Program-made: the position numbers and the translations under genes
Shown: positions 23,077 through 30,545 of the stretch, one piece after another
Position numbering within the stretch: position 1 is the first letter of the stretch
Layout of the letters: every line of letters begins with the position of its first letter
The notes under the pieces: model-generated
Seen by the model: the letters and a program-made list of their open reading frames with translations, nothing else
What the model was told of the DNA's origin: nothing
Database searches by the model: none
Assembly: GCA_937983075.1 (NCBI GenBank)
Contig: CALKAQ010000143.1
Coordinates: 1 to 31,195 of the forward strand
From: an uncultured bacterium
GTDB taxonomy: Bacteria; Bacillota; Limnochordia; DTU080; JAAYLA01
Direction: 5' to 3'
Length of the DNA: 31,195 nt

Positions 23077-24351
23077 ATGAGGCAAGTCATCGTTGCACCA
23101 AAACGGCTTCAACTCATGGGAGCAATTTTCGCCTGCATGTTGTTCCTGCTTACGGCTGTTTCGGCTTTGGCCAACTCGGACATCACCAGCGGACCGAACA
23201 TTGGTCTCAACGCTGACAACCAAATGGAAATGACATTCGAAACGCAACAGCCCGGTATGTCCCATATCGAATACGGGCCGACCGAGGAATACGGGCAGGA
23301 GACGCGAACCTTCGTCGCGCTTGATCGCCGCCACCGTCATATCCTCGAGGATTTGATGGTAGACACCGTCTACTACTATCGCATTCATCTCTCCGACTGG
23401 ATAGGCGGCAGCAGCATCGCCATGGAAGGCACCTTCGTGACTCCCGGTCTTGAGGCTCCCAGCGGAGTGCGTGCCCGAGGCCATGACGAAGAAGTCCGCA
23501 TCACATGGCAGCGCGTGTTTGGTGCGACCGAATACAAGGTCATGCGCAGCTTGCAACCCGGCGGGCCGTACGAACTCGTCGGCACGACCGAAGATCTCAT
23601 CTTCGCAGACAAAGGTTTGGAGAATTTCGTCGACTATTACTATGTCGTCCATGCCGTGACCATTGACGGCAAAGAATCCGAGGCTTCGGAAGAAGTCGTC
23701 GGAACCCCGACGCCGGTCCATCCTGATCTCGTCGCGGGCTATTCGTTCGAAGACGACAGCGACGATGTCATCGTCTCCGATCGTTCGCTGAACGGCCATC
23801 ACGGACAGCTGATGCGCGGCGCTGAGTTTGTCCCTGGACGCGGTGGGCAAGTTGTGCGCTTGAATGGCGGCTACATTGAGGTTCCGAGCTCTCCGGACTT
23901 CAATTTTGGCTCCGAATTCACCGTCACCGTATGGGTGAATCTGGATACCACGAGCGCCAACCAAAAGATTGTCGGACGCACCAACACCACGAACGGCTGG
24001 GTACTCGGGTTTGAGCACGCCATCTATCCTGAGGTTTGGGACAGCCGAGGTGTGTTGCATCAATCGCAAGGTCAAGGCTCCATGGAAGCCGGAGTCTGGA
24101 ACCAGCTCGCCATCACCTGGAAGCAGAACGACTATTTGATCGCCTACATCAACGGCAAGGAAGTTGTTCGTGTACCCACGGACGATTATCCGATGGGGGA
24201 CAACGCCAACTCGCCTCTCCGCATCGGCGTCGCTCCCTGGGATCTCAACGCATTCCAGATGCAGGGTGAAGTCGACGAGGTGAACATTTACAAGCGAGCC
24301 CTCTCTGCCGAAGAAATTCTCCTTCTCTACGAAGACGAAGCCCTATTTTAA
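23077..24351 (+). CDS. Secreted Fn3 plus LamG-like (concanavalin-fold) protein
   Basis: The start is the ATG 23077, nine bases after AAGGAGG; a TTG one codon earlier is also possible. The 424-residue product begins with a signal peptide (GAIFACMLFLLTAVSALA). Residues about 30-125 resemble the N-terminal Fn3-like domain of metallophosphatases and similar proteins (SHIEYGPTEEYG, DTVYYYRIHLSDW). A second Fn3 domain follows (about 128-212, PSGVRARGHDEEVRITW to an EASEEVVGTP end). The C-terminal 205 residues form a LamG/concanavalin-like domain (VAGYSFEDDSDDVIVSDRS, FTVTVWVNLDTTS, WNQLAITWKQNDYLIAYING, GEVDEVNIYKRALSAEE). Such domains bind polysaccharides or proteins. No catalytic motif is present, so a binding role outside the cell is likely. 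Monocistronic, with a strong terminator. Confidence 0.88.
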   Translation: MRQVIVAPKRLQLMGAIFACMLFLLTAVSALANSDITSGPNIGLNADNQMEMTFETQQPGMSHIEYGPTEEYGQETRTFVALDRRHRHILEDLMVDTVYYYRIHLSDWIGGSSIAMEGTFVTPGLEAPSGVRARGHDEEVRITWQRVFGATEYKVMRSLQPGGPYELVGTTEDLIFADKGLENFVDYYYVVHAVTIDGKESEASEEVVGTPTPVHPDLVAGYSFEDDSDDVIVSDRSLNGHHGQLMRGAEFVPGRGGQVVRLNGGYIEVPSSPDFNFGSEFTVTVWVNLDTTSANQKIVGRTNTTNGWVLGFEHAIYPEVWDSRGVLHQSQGQGSMEAGVWNQLAITWKQNDYLIAYINGKEVVRVPTDDYPMGDNANSPLRIGVAPWDLNAFQMQGEVDEVNIYKRALSAEEILLLYEDEALF

Positions 24352-24366
24352 TCCCTTCGGCAAGTG

Positions 24367-24409
24367 AAAAGGGGCTGTCCCAACGTTGCTGGGTCAGCCC
24401 CTTTTTTTA
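24367..24409 (+). terminator. Intrinsic terminator of the Fn3/LamG gene
   Basis: AAAAGGGGCTG and CAGCCCCTTTT form an 11-bp stem with an inner TCCCA/TGGGT extension, followed by TTTTTTTA on the plus strand. On the minus strand the same stem ends in TTTTC, so it probably also serves the convergent DoxX gene, whose stop codon overlaps it. Confidence 0.9.
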
Positions 24410-24970
24410 TTTTTCAGCTTCCGACCGAAGCAAATAGCCCGGTTGCCACGGTGTCCCCAGTGCAGGCAACAGCCAGCGGTCCAATCCGTACCAGCCCGCG
24501 TTGCGCCATGCGAGTACGAGCCAAGTTCCAACCACAAACATGAGCGGATTAGAACTCACCGTGCCGGCAAAAAGAAACGCCAAATTCATCAGCGTGCCGA
24601 AGAAAGCCGCTATGCCCGTCAGCGCACCGAGGATGAGTGCGATCCCGACCAGAACCTCGCCATAGGCGACAAGCCATCCGAAAACCGGGGCGTTCGGGAG
24701 TGCGAGGTTTTCAATGAACCACGCATACCATCCGGGAAGCTCTTTCTCAAGTGCTCCGCTGAGAAATCCCCGGACTGCCGCACCGGCGTTCTCGCCTGTC
24801 CACGCAGATGCCCCCACTTTGTTCCAGCCTGCCGTGAGCCATTGCCATCCTAACCAGACCCGCAGCAGCAGCCACAACCACGAAAGCCGTGTATCTGCAA
24901 ACAAAAACCGTGATATCGGGGGTTCTGGAACACTAGCCGGACCCTGCAACTTCCGCGCCGAGGTGCTCAT
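24407..24970 (-). CDS. DoxX-family membrane protein
   Basis: The preferred start is the ATG 24970 with AAGGAGG nine bases upstream; a TTG two codons earlier is closer to the site. The 187-residue product has four hydrophobic segments (WLWLLLRVWLGWQWLTAGW, APVFGWLVAYGEVLVGIALI, ALTGIAAFFGTLMNLAFLFA, PLMFVVGTWLVLAW) with a hydrophilic stretch after the first that faces outside. The RVWLGWQWLTAGWNK and GEVLVGIAL motifs are those of the DoxX/DoxD family, some of whose members are subunits of thiosulfate:quinone oxidoreductase; most bacterial members have no proven role, and a link to redox stress is the usual suggestion. Upstream lie an inverted repeat (25066-25099) and one or two 28-bp motifs pointing towards it. 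Confidence 0.87.
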   Translation of the reverse strand: MSTSARKLQGPASVPEPPISRFLFADTRLSWLWLLLRVWLGWQWLTAGWNKVGASAWTGENAGAAVRGFLSGALEKELPGWYAWFIENLALPNAPVFGWLVAYGEVLVGIALILGALTGIAAFFGTLMNLAFLFAGTVSSNPLMFVVGTWLVLAWRNAGWYGLDRWLLPALGTPWQPGYLLRSEAEK

Positions 24971-25065
24971 GCCCAACTACCTCCTTGTATGAGTCGCTAT
25001 GCGTTTTATTGTAAGAATTCAGCCATGCCGCCGAAAGAGGCCCTGTTCCCCTTCTTTCGTGACGT

Positions 25066-25099
25066 ATGACCTGAGGGAATCTTTCGTTTCCTAGGTCAT
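25066..25099. repeat. Near-perfect inverted repeat upstream of the DoxX gene
   Basis: ATGACCT pairs with AGGTCAT, and AGGGAA pairs with TTTCCT (one G-T wobble), giving a 13-bp stem with a single bulged G and a seven-base loop. It is 96 bases before the DoxX start. No T tract follows on either strand, so it is more likely an operator or RNA structure than a terminator. Confidence 0.45.
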
Positions 25100-25207
25100 T
25101 CATCCCTTCGCTGCCTTTATCATAGCCTGCTTGATTGCAGTGCTATCAATATGTCAGTCACCGACGCCCTGCGAGCTGTTGCCCATGATGTATCGATTTT
25201 TCCCCAT

Positions 25208-25235
25208 CGTGTTCTGCTTCATTGCGTGTGGGATG
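25208..25235 (-). repeat. 28-bp motif, copy A
   Basis: On the minus strand it reads CCCACAC, GC, then AATGAAGCAGAAC, but lacks the GGTATA end. Bases 25211-25235 are an exact 25-base inverted match to copy E at 27638-27662. Confidence 0.7.
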
Positions 25236-25257
25236 ACTCGACTTCCTTTTCATTTCC

Positions 25258-25286
25258 TATACCGTTCTGCTTCACTCTGTGTGGGG
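25258..25286 (-). repeat. 28-bp motif, copy B
   Basis: On the minus strand: CCCACAC, AG, AGTGAAGCAGAAC, GGTATA. The end continues as TATAGG, a -10-like hexamer pointing towards the DoxX gene. It faces copy C head to head with 13 bases between them. Confidence 0.7.
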
Positions 25287-25299
25287 TGAGTCTTTTATA

Positions 25300-25327
25300 C
25301 CCACACCAAATGAAGCAGAACGGTATA
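25300..25327 (+). repeat. 28-bp motif, copy C
   Basis: CCCACAC, CA, AATGAAGCAGAAC, GGTATA, followed by TG so that the end reads TATATG. It points towards the histidine kinase gene and with copy B forms a large inverted repeat. Confidence 0.7.
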
Positions 25328-25362
25328 TGGCACAAACCATGTTCCCGCCCCCCTAGCCCTTG

Positions 25363-25391
25363 CCCCACACGGAATGGAGCAGAACGGTATA
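25363..25391 (+). repeat. 28-bp motif, copy D, possible kinase operon promoter
   Basis: CCCACAC, GG, AATGGAGCAGAAC, GGTATA, followed by AA to give TATAAA, the best -10 of the five copies. It is 59 bases before the GTG start of the kinase and is the likeliest promoter of the two-component operon. Confidence 0.7.
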
Positions 25392-25449
25392 AACTCATCA
25401 AAAGGATTTCATTCCGGCGCTGCGGAATCTTGCAGTAGCATAGCCTTAT

Positions 25450-26940
25450 GTGAGGCGTCCCGCTTTGCAAACGTCAATTCGAACGCGAACTTTTTTGCTT
25501 CTCGCTGGGTTGTGCACCGTTCCATTGCTGATGCTTTGGGCTCTGGGCGTGATGCAGTCCCAAGGGCTCTGGCTCATCCCTCCTCTCTTGGTTGTTGTGT
25601 TTTTCGTTGCCGAATGGATCAGCCGACCGGTACGCGAACTCGCAGCCATCGCACAACGCATGCGCAACGGCCAGCTCCATGCCCGTCTTGCCGCTCGATT
25701 GCCGCAACCATGGGACGACATTGCAACCGTCATGGAAAGTCTCGCCGACCAATTGGATACTACACTTCGGCACCTCGACAAGGAAGTCTCCGAACGCACC
25801 GAGGCACTCAACCGAAAAGCCGACCAGCTGAGGGCCCTCGGACAAGTGGGCCGCGAAGTTGCCGCCGTGTTGGATCCGGCGTCGTTGCTCCACTTCGTGG
25901 TGCGTGTCATGCGTGGCACCTTCGCATATGACCTCGTTGCCGTCATGCAGGATGAAGGCGACCATTTCGTCCTCACGGCGTGTGCCGCACGTGGAGTCCA
26001 GGAAGTCCCTCTGGGCCGTGTTTACTCCGTCCGTTCGCCGGACGTTGCCTTTCTCCGCGACGGAATGAAGGGCAATGGAATCATCTCGCACCAACCCATC
26101 CCCATCTCGGACACAATTCGGGCCCAAACCGAACTGATCGTCCCGATTCGCATGGGCACCCGGAGCATCGGTGCGATGGTGGTGCAAAGCCGCCAAGCCA
26201 CTGCATTCGATGATGACGACATCTTCACCGTTCGCACCATCGCCGGGCAAGTCGCCGTCGCTCTTGAAAACGCCCGCCTATTTGCAGCGGAAAAACACCT
26301 GCGGAGCCTCGCCATCACTGCCGAACGCAATCGTATCGCGCGAGAGATCCATGACACCTTGGCCCAAAGTTTCATGGGAATCTTGGTACATCTTCGAGCG
26401 CTGCAAGGTGCTCAAAGCGCCGAAATCGCCGAAAAGCATCGTGTACAAGCCGAAATGCTCGCACAAGAAGGGCTGGAGGAAGCCCGCCGCTCGGTGTGGA
26501 ACTTGCGTCCCGAGCGTCTTGAACGGCGTGGACTCGCTGGTGCACTCCAAGACGAAATTGAACGCATCCAACAGCCCGGGGAACTGTCCGCTCATCTTGA
26601 AATCATCGGAGACGCCGATTCACTTCCGCCTCCGCAAGCCGCGGGAGTGCTTCGCATCACACAAGAAGCCCTGCATAACGTAGTCAAGCACGCTCATGCC
26701 CGACAAGTGCACGTTCGCCTACGCGTCGGCGAAAAAGACATCGAGTTGGACATCACCGACGATGGCGTCGGTTTCGATGCAGCGAACATCGTTCCCGACA
26801 AGCTCGGCAGCGGTTTCGGACTGCGAGGCATGCGCGAACGTGCCCGTCTGCTCGGTGGTGATCTCGACATCGATACCGCCCCCAACGCCGGCACAAAAAT
26901 CACTACACGTATTCCTTTGGATCGAGGTGATCACGTTTGA
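25450..26940 (+). CDS. Membrane sensor histidine kinase, NarL-partner type (HisKA_3)
   Basis: This 496-residue kinase has a basic N-terminus, two membrane segments with almost no external loop (FLLLAGLCTVPLLMLWALGV and LWLIPPLLVVVFFVAEW), a HAMP-like linker (ISRPVRELAAIAQRMRNGQL), a coiled coil, a GAF domain (about 135-285) and a HisKA_3 domain with His301 (NRIAREIHDTLAQS), then HATPase (ITQEALHNVVKHAHA, DDGVGFD, GFGLRGMRERARLLGG). With so little outside the membrane it probably senses within the membrane or through the GAF domain, like LiaS or LnrJ-type kinases. The GTG start has no clear ribosome binding site. The stop overlaps the regulator start by four bases. Copies C and D of the 28-bp motif lie just upstream. 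Confidence 0.92.
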   Translation: MRRPALQTSIRTRTFLLLAGLCTVPLLMLWALGVMQSQGLWLIPPLLVVVFFVAEWISRPVRELAAIAQRMRNGQLHARLAARLPQPWDDIATVMESLADQLDTTLRHLDKEVSERTEALNRKADQLRALGQVGREVAAVLDPASLLHFVVRVMRGTFAYDLVAVMQDEGDHFVLTACAARGVQEVPLGRVYSVRSPDVAFLRDGMKGNGIISHQPIPISDTIRAQTELIVPIRMGTRSIGAMVVQSRQATAFDDDDIFTVRTIAGQVAVALENARLFAAEKHLRSLAITAERNRIAREIHDTLAQSFMGILVHLRALQGAQSAEIAEKHRVQAEMLAQEGLEEARRSVWNLRPERLERRGLAGALQDEIERIQQPGELSAHLEIIGDADSLPPPQAAGVLRITQEALHNVVKHAHARQVHVRLRVGEKDIELDITDDGVGFDAANIVPDKLGSGFGLRGMRERARLLGGDLDIDTAPNAGTKITTRIPLDRGDHV

Positions 26941-27590
26941 AACGCACAATTCGCCTCTTAGTGGCCGACGATCACCAAGTCGTCCGTGCCGGATTGGTGT
27001 CGCTGCTCGAACAGCAACACGATTTCACCATCGTCGGACAAGCAGGTACCGGCGACGAAGCCGCCCGACTGTCTGCCGAGCTCAAACCTGATGTCGTCCT
27101 CATGGACCTGCAAATGCCCAACATGGATGGCGTGAAAGCTACGGAGATCATTAAATCGCTCCTCCCAGACACCGAAGTTTTGGTGCTCACCACCTTCGAT
27201 GACGATGAACTCATCTGGGGTGCCATCCGAGCCGGAGCGAAGGGGTATTTGCTCAAAGATGCGCCACCCGCCGATCTTTTCCGGGCAATTCGCCAAGTGG
27301 CGGCCGGCGAAACTCTCATCTCACAGGAAATCTTGGCCCGACTCACCGAAGTCATCCGCCAAGGTGGCCCAAACCCCACCGAACATGAAGAACAGCTGAC
27401 CGAACGGGAACGTGAAATTCTCCATCTCATCGCCCAAGGTCTTTCCAATAAAGAGATCGCCGCGACGCTTTCAATCAGTGACAATACGGTGAAGACCCAC
27501 ATCAGCAACCTCTTCGAAAAACTCAGGGTTAACGACCGCACGCAGGCCGTGACGACGGCATTGCGCCTCGGCTTGATCACGCTCGATTAA
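26937..27590 (+). CDS. NarL/LiaR-family response regulator
   Basis: This 217-residue regulator has a receiver (about 5-122: acidic pair Asp11-Asp12, phospho-acceptor Asp57, Thr85, Lys107 all present) and a LuxR-type DNA-binding domain (about 152-212, LTEREREILHLIAQGLSNKE, then NTVKTHISNLFEKLRVNDRT). The start is a TTG inside the last codons of the kinase gene (TTGA overlap) with GAGGTGAT upstream, which implies translational coupling. It is the partner of the kinase before it. The 28-bp motif found four times upstream of this operon and once after it, before the ABC genes, is the best candidate for its binding site, although this is inference. Confidence 0.94.
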   Translation: MKRTIRLLVADDHQVVRAGLVSLLEQQHDFTIVGQAGTGDEAARLSAELKPDVVLMDLQMPNMDGVKATEIIKSLLPDTEVLVLTTFDDDELIWGAIRAGAKGYLLKDAPPADLFRAIRQVAAGETLISQEILARLTEVIRQGGPNPTEHEEQLTEREREILHLIAQGLSNKEIAATLSISDNTVKTHISNLFEKLRVNDRTQAVTTALRLGLITLD

Positions 27591-27637
27591 ACCTGTGCTT
27601 CCATGCTCAGACGTGCATGTTTCAGTTTTCCGCCAGC

Positions 27638-27668
27638 CATCCCACACGCAATGAAGCAGAACTGTATA
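27638..27668 (+). repeat. 28-bp motif, copy E, before the ABC exporter operon
   Basis: CCCACAC, GC, AATGAAGCAGAAC, TGTATA, followed by GG to give TATAGG. It lies 48 bases after the regulator stop and about 230 bases before the ATPase start, pointing at the exporter genes. It is an exact inverted copy of copy A over 25 bases. Confidence 0.7.
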
Positions 27669-27765
27669 GGCGCCAAAAAGGATGCCTGCGGTGTTCAGTG
27701 GCAGCAAGGCGCGTGTCAGCCGGCATCGGCCCGGCCAAGCTCCCGCCGGACGACCGAACGCGCCG

Positions 27766-27785
27766 CATCACCCATTTGGGTGATG
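27766..27785. promoter_or_regulatory. Perfect hairpin in the leader of the ABC exporter operon
   Basis: CATCACCC and GGGTGATG form an 8-bp stem with an ATTT loop. No T tract follows. It could be an operator or an mRNA structure. The rest of the 27591-27895 gap, apart from copy E, shows no convincing gene. Confidence 0.35.
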
Positions 27786-27895
27786 GACGGATCACCGACA
27801 ATTCTCCCCTTCACCACCAGCATGCCCGATAGGTGAGGCATGCCGAGATACGCGATAATCAGTGCAAAAGCCGAAGCTCGAAGAGGGGATGCCAG

Positions 27896-28819
27896 ATGAG
27901 GAAGCCGCTCGTTGTCGCCAACGGATTGACGAAACGATATGGCGAAGTCATTGCTGTCGACGGGGTCAGCCTGACCGTCGCCGCCGGAGAGATTCTCGGC
28001 ATTGTCGGCCCGAACGGCGCCGGCAAAACGACACTCATTGAAATGATGGAAGGCTTGCGCAAGCCTGACGCCGGTGCGTGTACGATTTGCGGCTATGACA
28101 GCATTCGAGAGAACCACGCCGTTCGTGAGCGAATCGGCATCAGCCTGCAAGACAGCAACGTGCCCACCGAAATGACGGTTCTGGAGATGTTGAGGCTATA
28201 CGCCAGTTTCTACGCCAATCCCATTCCGGTAGGCGACCTGCTGCACCGGTTTGCACTGACCGCGCAAGCGACGACACGTATCGGCCGGCTTTCGGGTGGA
28301 CAGCGGCAGCGCCTCGTGTTGGCTTTAGCCCTCATCGGGCGTCCGGAAGTACTTTTCCTTGATGAGCCGACGACGGGGCTCGACCCGCGAGCAAGACGCT
28401 CGCTCTGGGATCTCATTCGCGGCGCGAAGGATGCGGGAAGGGCCATCATCATCTCTACTCACTACATGGATGAAGTCGAAAAATTGTGCGACCGCGTCGT
28501 CATTCTAGATCACGGGCGCATCTTGGCTGAGGGAACCCCTCGTGCACTGATGAACGCCTATGGTCCGGAAAGCGTGATTGAAATCCGACTTGCGGAGCCT
28601 GATGTCGATTCCGCCGCCCTGTCCCGCCTGGATGCCGTCACCGGACTCAAAGTCGACGACGAATACATTTTGCTCCATACCTCCCATACGGCTTCCACGC
28701 TGATGAGTCTTGCCGCCTACGCCCAAGAATGCGATCTGCCTCTTGACGATCTGCGAACGCGGTCGGCCAGCATGGACGACGTCTTCATCGCCCTTACCGG
28801 AAGGAGTGCACAGCAATGA
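27896..28819 (+). CDS. ABC exporter ATPase (drug/LnrL-like)
   Basis: The start is the ATG 27896 with GAGGGG seven bases upstream; the longer frame from 27833 contains this site. The 307-residue ATPase has Walker A (GPNGAGKTTLIEMMEG), a Q-loop (ISLQDSNVP), the signature LSGGQRQRLVLALALIG, Walker B (VLFLDEPTTGLDP) and the switch histidine in IISTHYMDEVEKL. The C-terminal 80 residues match the extension of the drug-exporter (CcmA/DrrA/NodI) branch and end in MDDVFIALTG. It overlaps the permease gene by four bases (ATGA). With the kinase-regulator pair upstream, the layout resembles LnrJK-LnrLMN of Bacillus subtilis, which exports linearmycins, but only one permease follows. Confidence 0.94.
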   Translation: MRKPLVVANGLTKRYGEVIAVDGVSLTVAAGEILGIVGPNGAGKTTLIEMMEGLRKPDAGACTICGYDSIRENHAVRERIGISLQDSNVPTEMTVLEMLRLYASFYANPIPVGDLLHRFALTAQATTRIGRLSGGQRQRLVLALALIGRPEVLFLDEPTTGLDPRARRSLWDLIRGAKDAGRAIIISTHYMDEVEKLCDRVVILDHGRILAEGTPRALMNAYGPESVIEIRLAEPDVDSAALSRLDAVTGLKVDDEYILLHTSHTASTLMSLAAYAQECDLPLDDLRTRSASMDDVFIALTGRSAQQ

Positions 28820-29601
28820 ACCGAACAGCCCGGAGCCTGATACAAATGACGCTGTTTCATTTCCGTACCTTGTACCGAAATAAACTCGCCTTGTTCTTCA
28901 ACTTAATCTTTCCGGTGCTGATGGTAGCGATTTTTGGCGGCCTGTTTGGCGTGCCCAATCCTGACACGCCGGCTGCCACAGACGGGTATGAGATCGACGC
29001 TTTCGATTATCTGATCCCCGGGCAGCTAGCGGTCATGCTGTTGAGCGCTGGTTTCATCACGATCGGCATTTCTATGGCCTCCCAACGAGAAAGCGGCGTC
29101 CTCCGCCATCTTTTCAGCACACCGCTCTCCATTGGCGGCTGGGCAGGTGCCCGAATTGTGGCGAACCTCGCCATGGCCGTCGTTCAATGCATCATCCTGT
29201 TTGTGTTTGCACGCATTGCGTTTAACGTCGGAGCCCCGAGCAACCTGCTTGGAACGGCCGTCGTCGTTGTCGTGAGCACGATCACAAGCTTGTCGATGGG
29301 GATGCTCGTCGGCACCTTGGTCAAAGGTGAAGAAGCGGCGGTCGCCGTCACCATGCCCATCGTCATGGCGATGTTCTTTCTCGGCAACGCCGCCATGCCC
29401 CTGGAGAATCCCCCACCGTTCATCGCGGCCATCATGCCCTACAACCCGACCTACCACATGACGAATGCGATGCGCGCCGTCATCAGACATGGCGCCGGCG
29501 TCGGCAGCGTTTTCGCCGAGCTGGCGATCCTAAGCGTACTGGCCGCATTCTTCTTGGGCGTCAGCATGTGGCGTCTGCGCCGCCAGTATGCCGTCAAGTA
29601 G
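28816..29601 (+). CDS. ABC-2 type exporter permease
   Basis: This 261-residue permease has about six hydrophobic segments: an N-terminal one after an amphipathic stretch (LYRNKLALFFNLIFPVLMVAIFGGLFG), then LIPGQLAVMLLSAGFITIGI, and four more up to the C-terminal AELAILSVLAAFFLGVSMW. The RESGVLRHLFSTPLS motif between the second and third segments is the coupling region of the ABC-2 family (compare E-x-G-T-L-R/E-x-L...P). The gene overlaps the ATPase gene by four bases, so the two form one exporter; a homodimer of this half-size permease is expected. The substrate is unknown, with amphiphilic antibiotics or lipids the likeliest. No terminator is evident after it. Confidence 0.92.
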   Translation: MNRTARSLIQMTLFHFRTLYRNKLALFFNLIFPVLMVAIFGGLFGVPNPDTPAATDGYEIDAFDYLIPGQLAVMLLSAGFITIGISMASQRESGVLRHLFSTPLSIGGWAGARIVANLAMAVVQCIILFVFARIAFNVGAPSNLLGTAVVVVVSTITSLSMGMLVGTLVKGEEAAVAVTMPIVMAMFFLGNAAMPLENPPPFIAAIMPYNPTYHMTNAMRAVIRHGAGVGSVFAELAILSVLAAFFLGVSMWRLRRQYAVK

Positions 29602-29618
29602 TCGGTGCAGCGAAATTC

Positions 29619-29653
29619 TGGATAAAAATATGCGAGCGCTGTAGACTACTAGC
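29619..29653 (+). promoter_or_regulatory. Candidate promoter for a leaderless prpE mRNA
   Basis: TGGATA (29619-29624) and TAGACT (29642-29647) are exactly 17 bases apart, and the ATG of prpE begins six bases after the -10 box, at the place where transcription should start. No ribosome binding site is visible. Confidence 0.4.
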
Positions 29654-30433
29654 ATGGAGCGACATCCTGCGAAAGCCTTTTATTCGCTGGCCGGCCCGTT
29701 CGACATCATCGGCGACGTCCACAACTGCGCCGATGAATTGTACGAACTTCTCGAGATCCTCGGCCACGATCCACACCATGTGCAGCCTTCGGCGCCAAAC
29801 GGACGGACACTCGTATTCGTCGGCGATTTGGTCGACCGAGGCCCCAATGCGCCTGCGGTCCTTCGCCTCGCACTCGATTTGGTCGAAACCGAACGAGCCA
29901 TTTGGATCAAAGGAAACCACGACGATAAGTTCATCCGCTACTTGTGCGGCAATCCCGTGCAAATCATTCGCGGTCTCGAAAAAACGGTTGAACAGCTCCA
30001 GGACCTGCCGGAAGACGAAGCCATATCCATCCGGGAGCGAGTCCTTGCTCTCAATCGCACCCGACAGATTTACCCCTACGTCGTACTTGATGAAGGTCGC
30101 TTGGTTGTCTCGCATGCAGGCATCCGGGAAGACATGATCGGCCGGCTCACCCCCGAAATTGAAGCGTTTTGCAAATACGGAGACGTCGACAAGAAAGCGT
30201 TGAAAGCCGGCAAACTCATCCGACGCGACTGGGCGCAGGACTACCGCGGCGAAGCATGGGTCATTTACGGCCACACGGTCGTGGAAGAACCGCGCATCGT
30301 CAACAAAACCGCCAACATCGATACAGGATGCGTCTTCGGCGGACGTTTGACCGCCTACCGCTATCCTGAACATGAATGCGTTTCCGTACCCGCCAAGCGA
30401 GAATACGCCCAACGAACCGATCCCTCTCTCTGA
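29654..30433 (+). CDS. prpE: PrpE-type metallophosphoesterase
   Basis: This 259-residue enzyme belongs to the calcineurin-like phosphoesterases. Metal-binding motifs are in order: FDIIGDVHN (about residue 16), VFVGDLVDRGPN, KGNHDDK, VSHAG and YGHT. Over its whole length it follows Bacillus PrpE, including KLIRRDWAQDYRGEAWVIYG and the C-terminal NIDTGCVFGGRLTAYRYPE. PrpE hydrolyses diadenosine tetraphosphate asymmetrically and has been linked to protein phosphatase activity and spore germination in Bacillus. The same fold forms the phosphatase domain of bacterial Pnkp RNA-repair enzymes, so RNA 3'-end processing is an alternative; no kinase or ligase domain is attached here. No ribosome binding site precedes the ATG, which may be translated from a leaderless mRNA. 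Confidence 0.9.
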   Translation: MERHPAKAFYSLAGPFDIIGDVHNCADELYELLEILGHDPHHVQPSAPNGRTLVFVGDLVDRGPNAPAVLRLALDLVETERAIWIKGNHDDKFIRYLCGNPVQIIRGLEKTVEQLQDLPEDEAISIRERVLALNRTRQIYPYVVLDEGRLVVSHAGIREDMIGRLTPEIEAFCKYGDVDKKALKAGKLIRRDWAQDYRGEAWVIYGHTVVEEPRIVNKTANIDTGCVFGGRLTAYRYPEHECVSVPAKREYAQRTDPSL

Positions 30434-30460
30434 TTCTACGCGCAAAAGAGGACTCCACCA

Positions 30461-30489
30461 TTAACTTAACAATAATTGAGCAATAATAG
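30461..30489 (+). promoter_or_regulatory. Candidate promoter of the propeller-protein gene
   Basis: TTAACT (30461-30466) and TAATAG (30484-30489) are 17 bases apart, 56 bases before the start codon. A 6-bp hairpin (CGGACG/CGTCCG) follows in the leader. Confidence 0.45.
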
Positions 30490-30545
30490 AACAAGACGGA
30501 CGCATCGATTTCGTCCGATCTTTCAAAGAGAGGTGGTTCGGAAGT

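Noticed and set aside
25208..25391. Possible CRISPR array from the repeated 28-bp units
   Set aside because: Copies differ in orientation, spacing is uneven (13 to about 35 bases), only four are close together and there are no cas genes.
27603..27836. Small plus-strand reading frames between the regulator and the ABC ATPase genes
   Set aside because: No ribosome binding site, overlap with motif copy E and a hairpin, and no protein-like composition.
29594..30445. Minus-strand frame of 283 codons opposite prpE
   Set aside because: Antisense shadow; all metallophosphoesterase motifs are on the plus strand.
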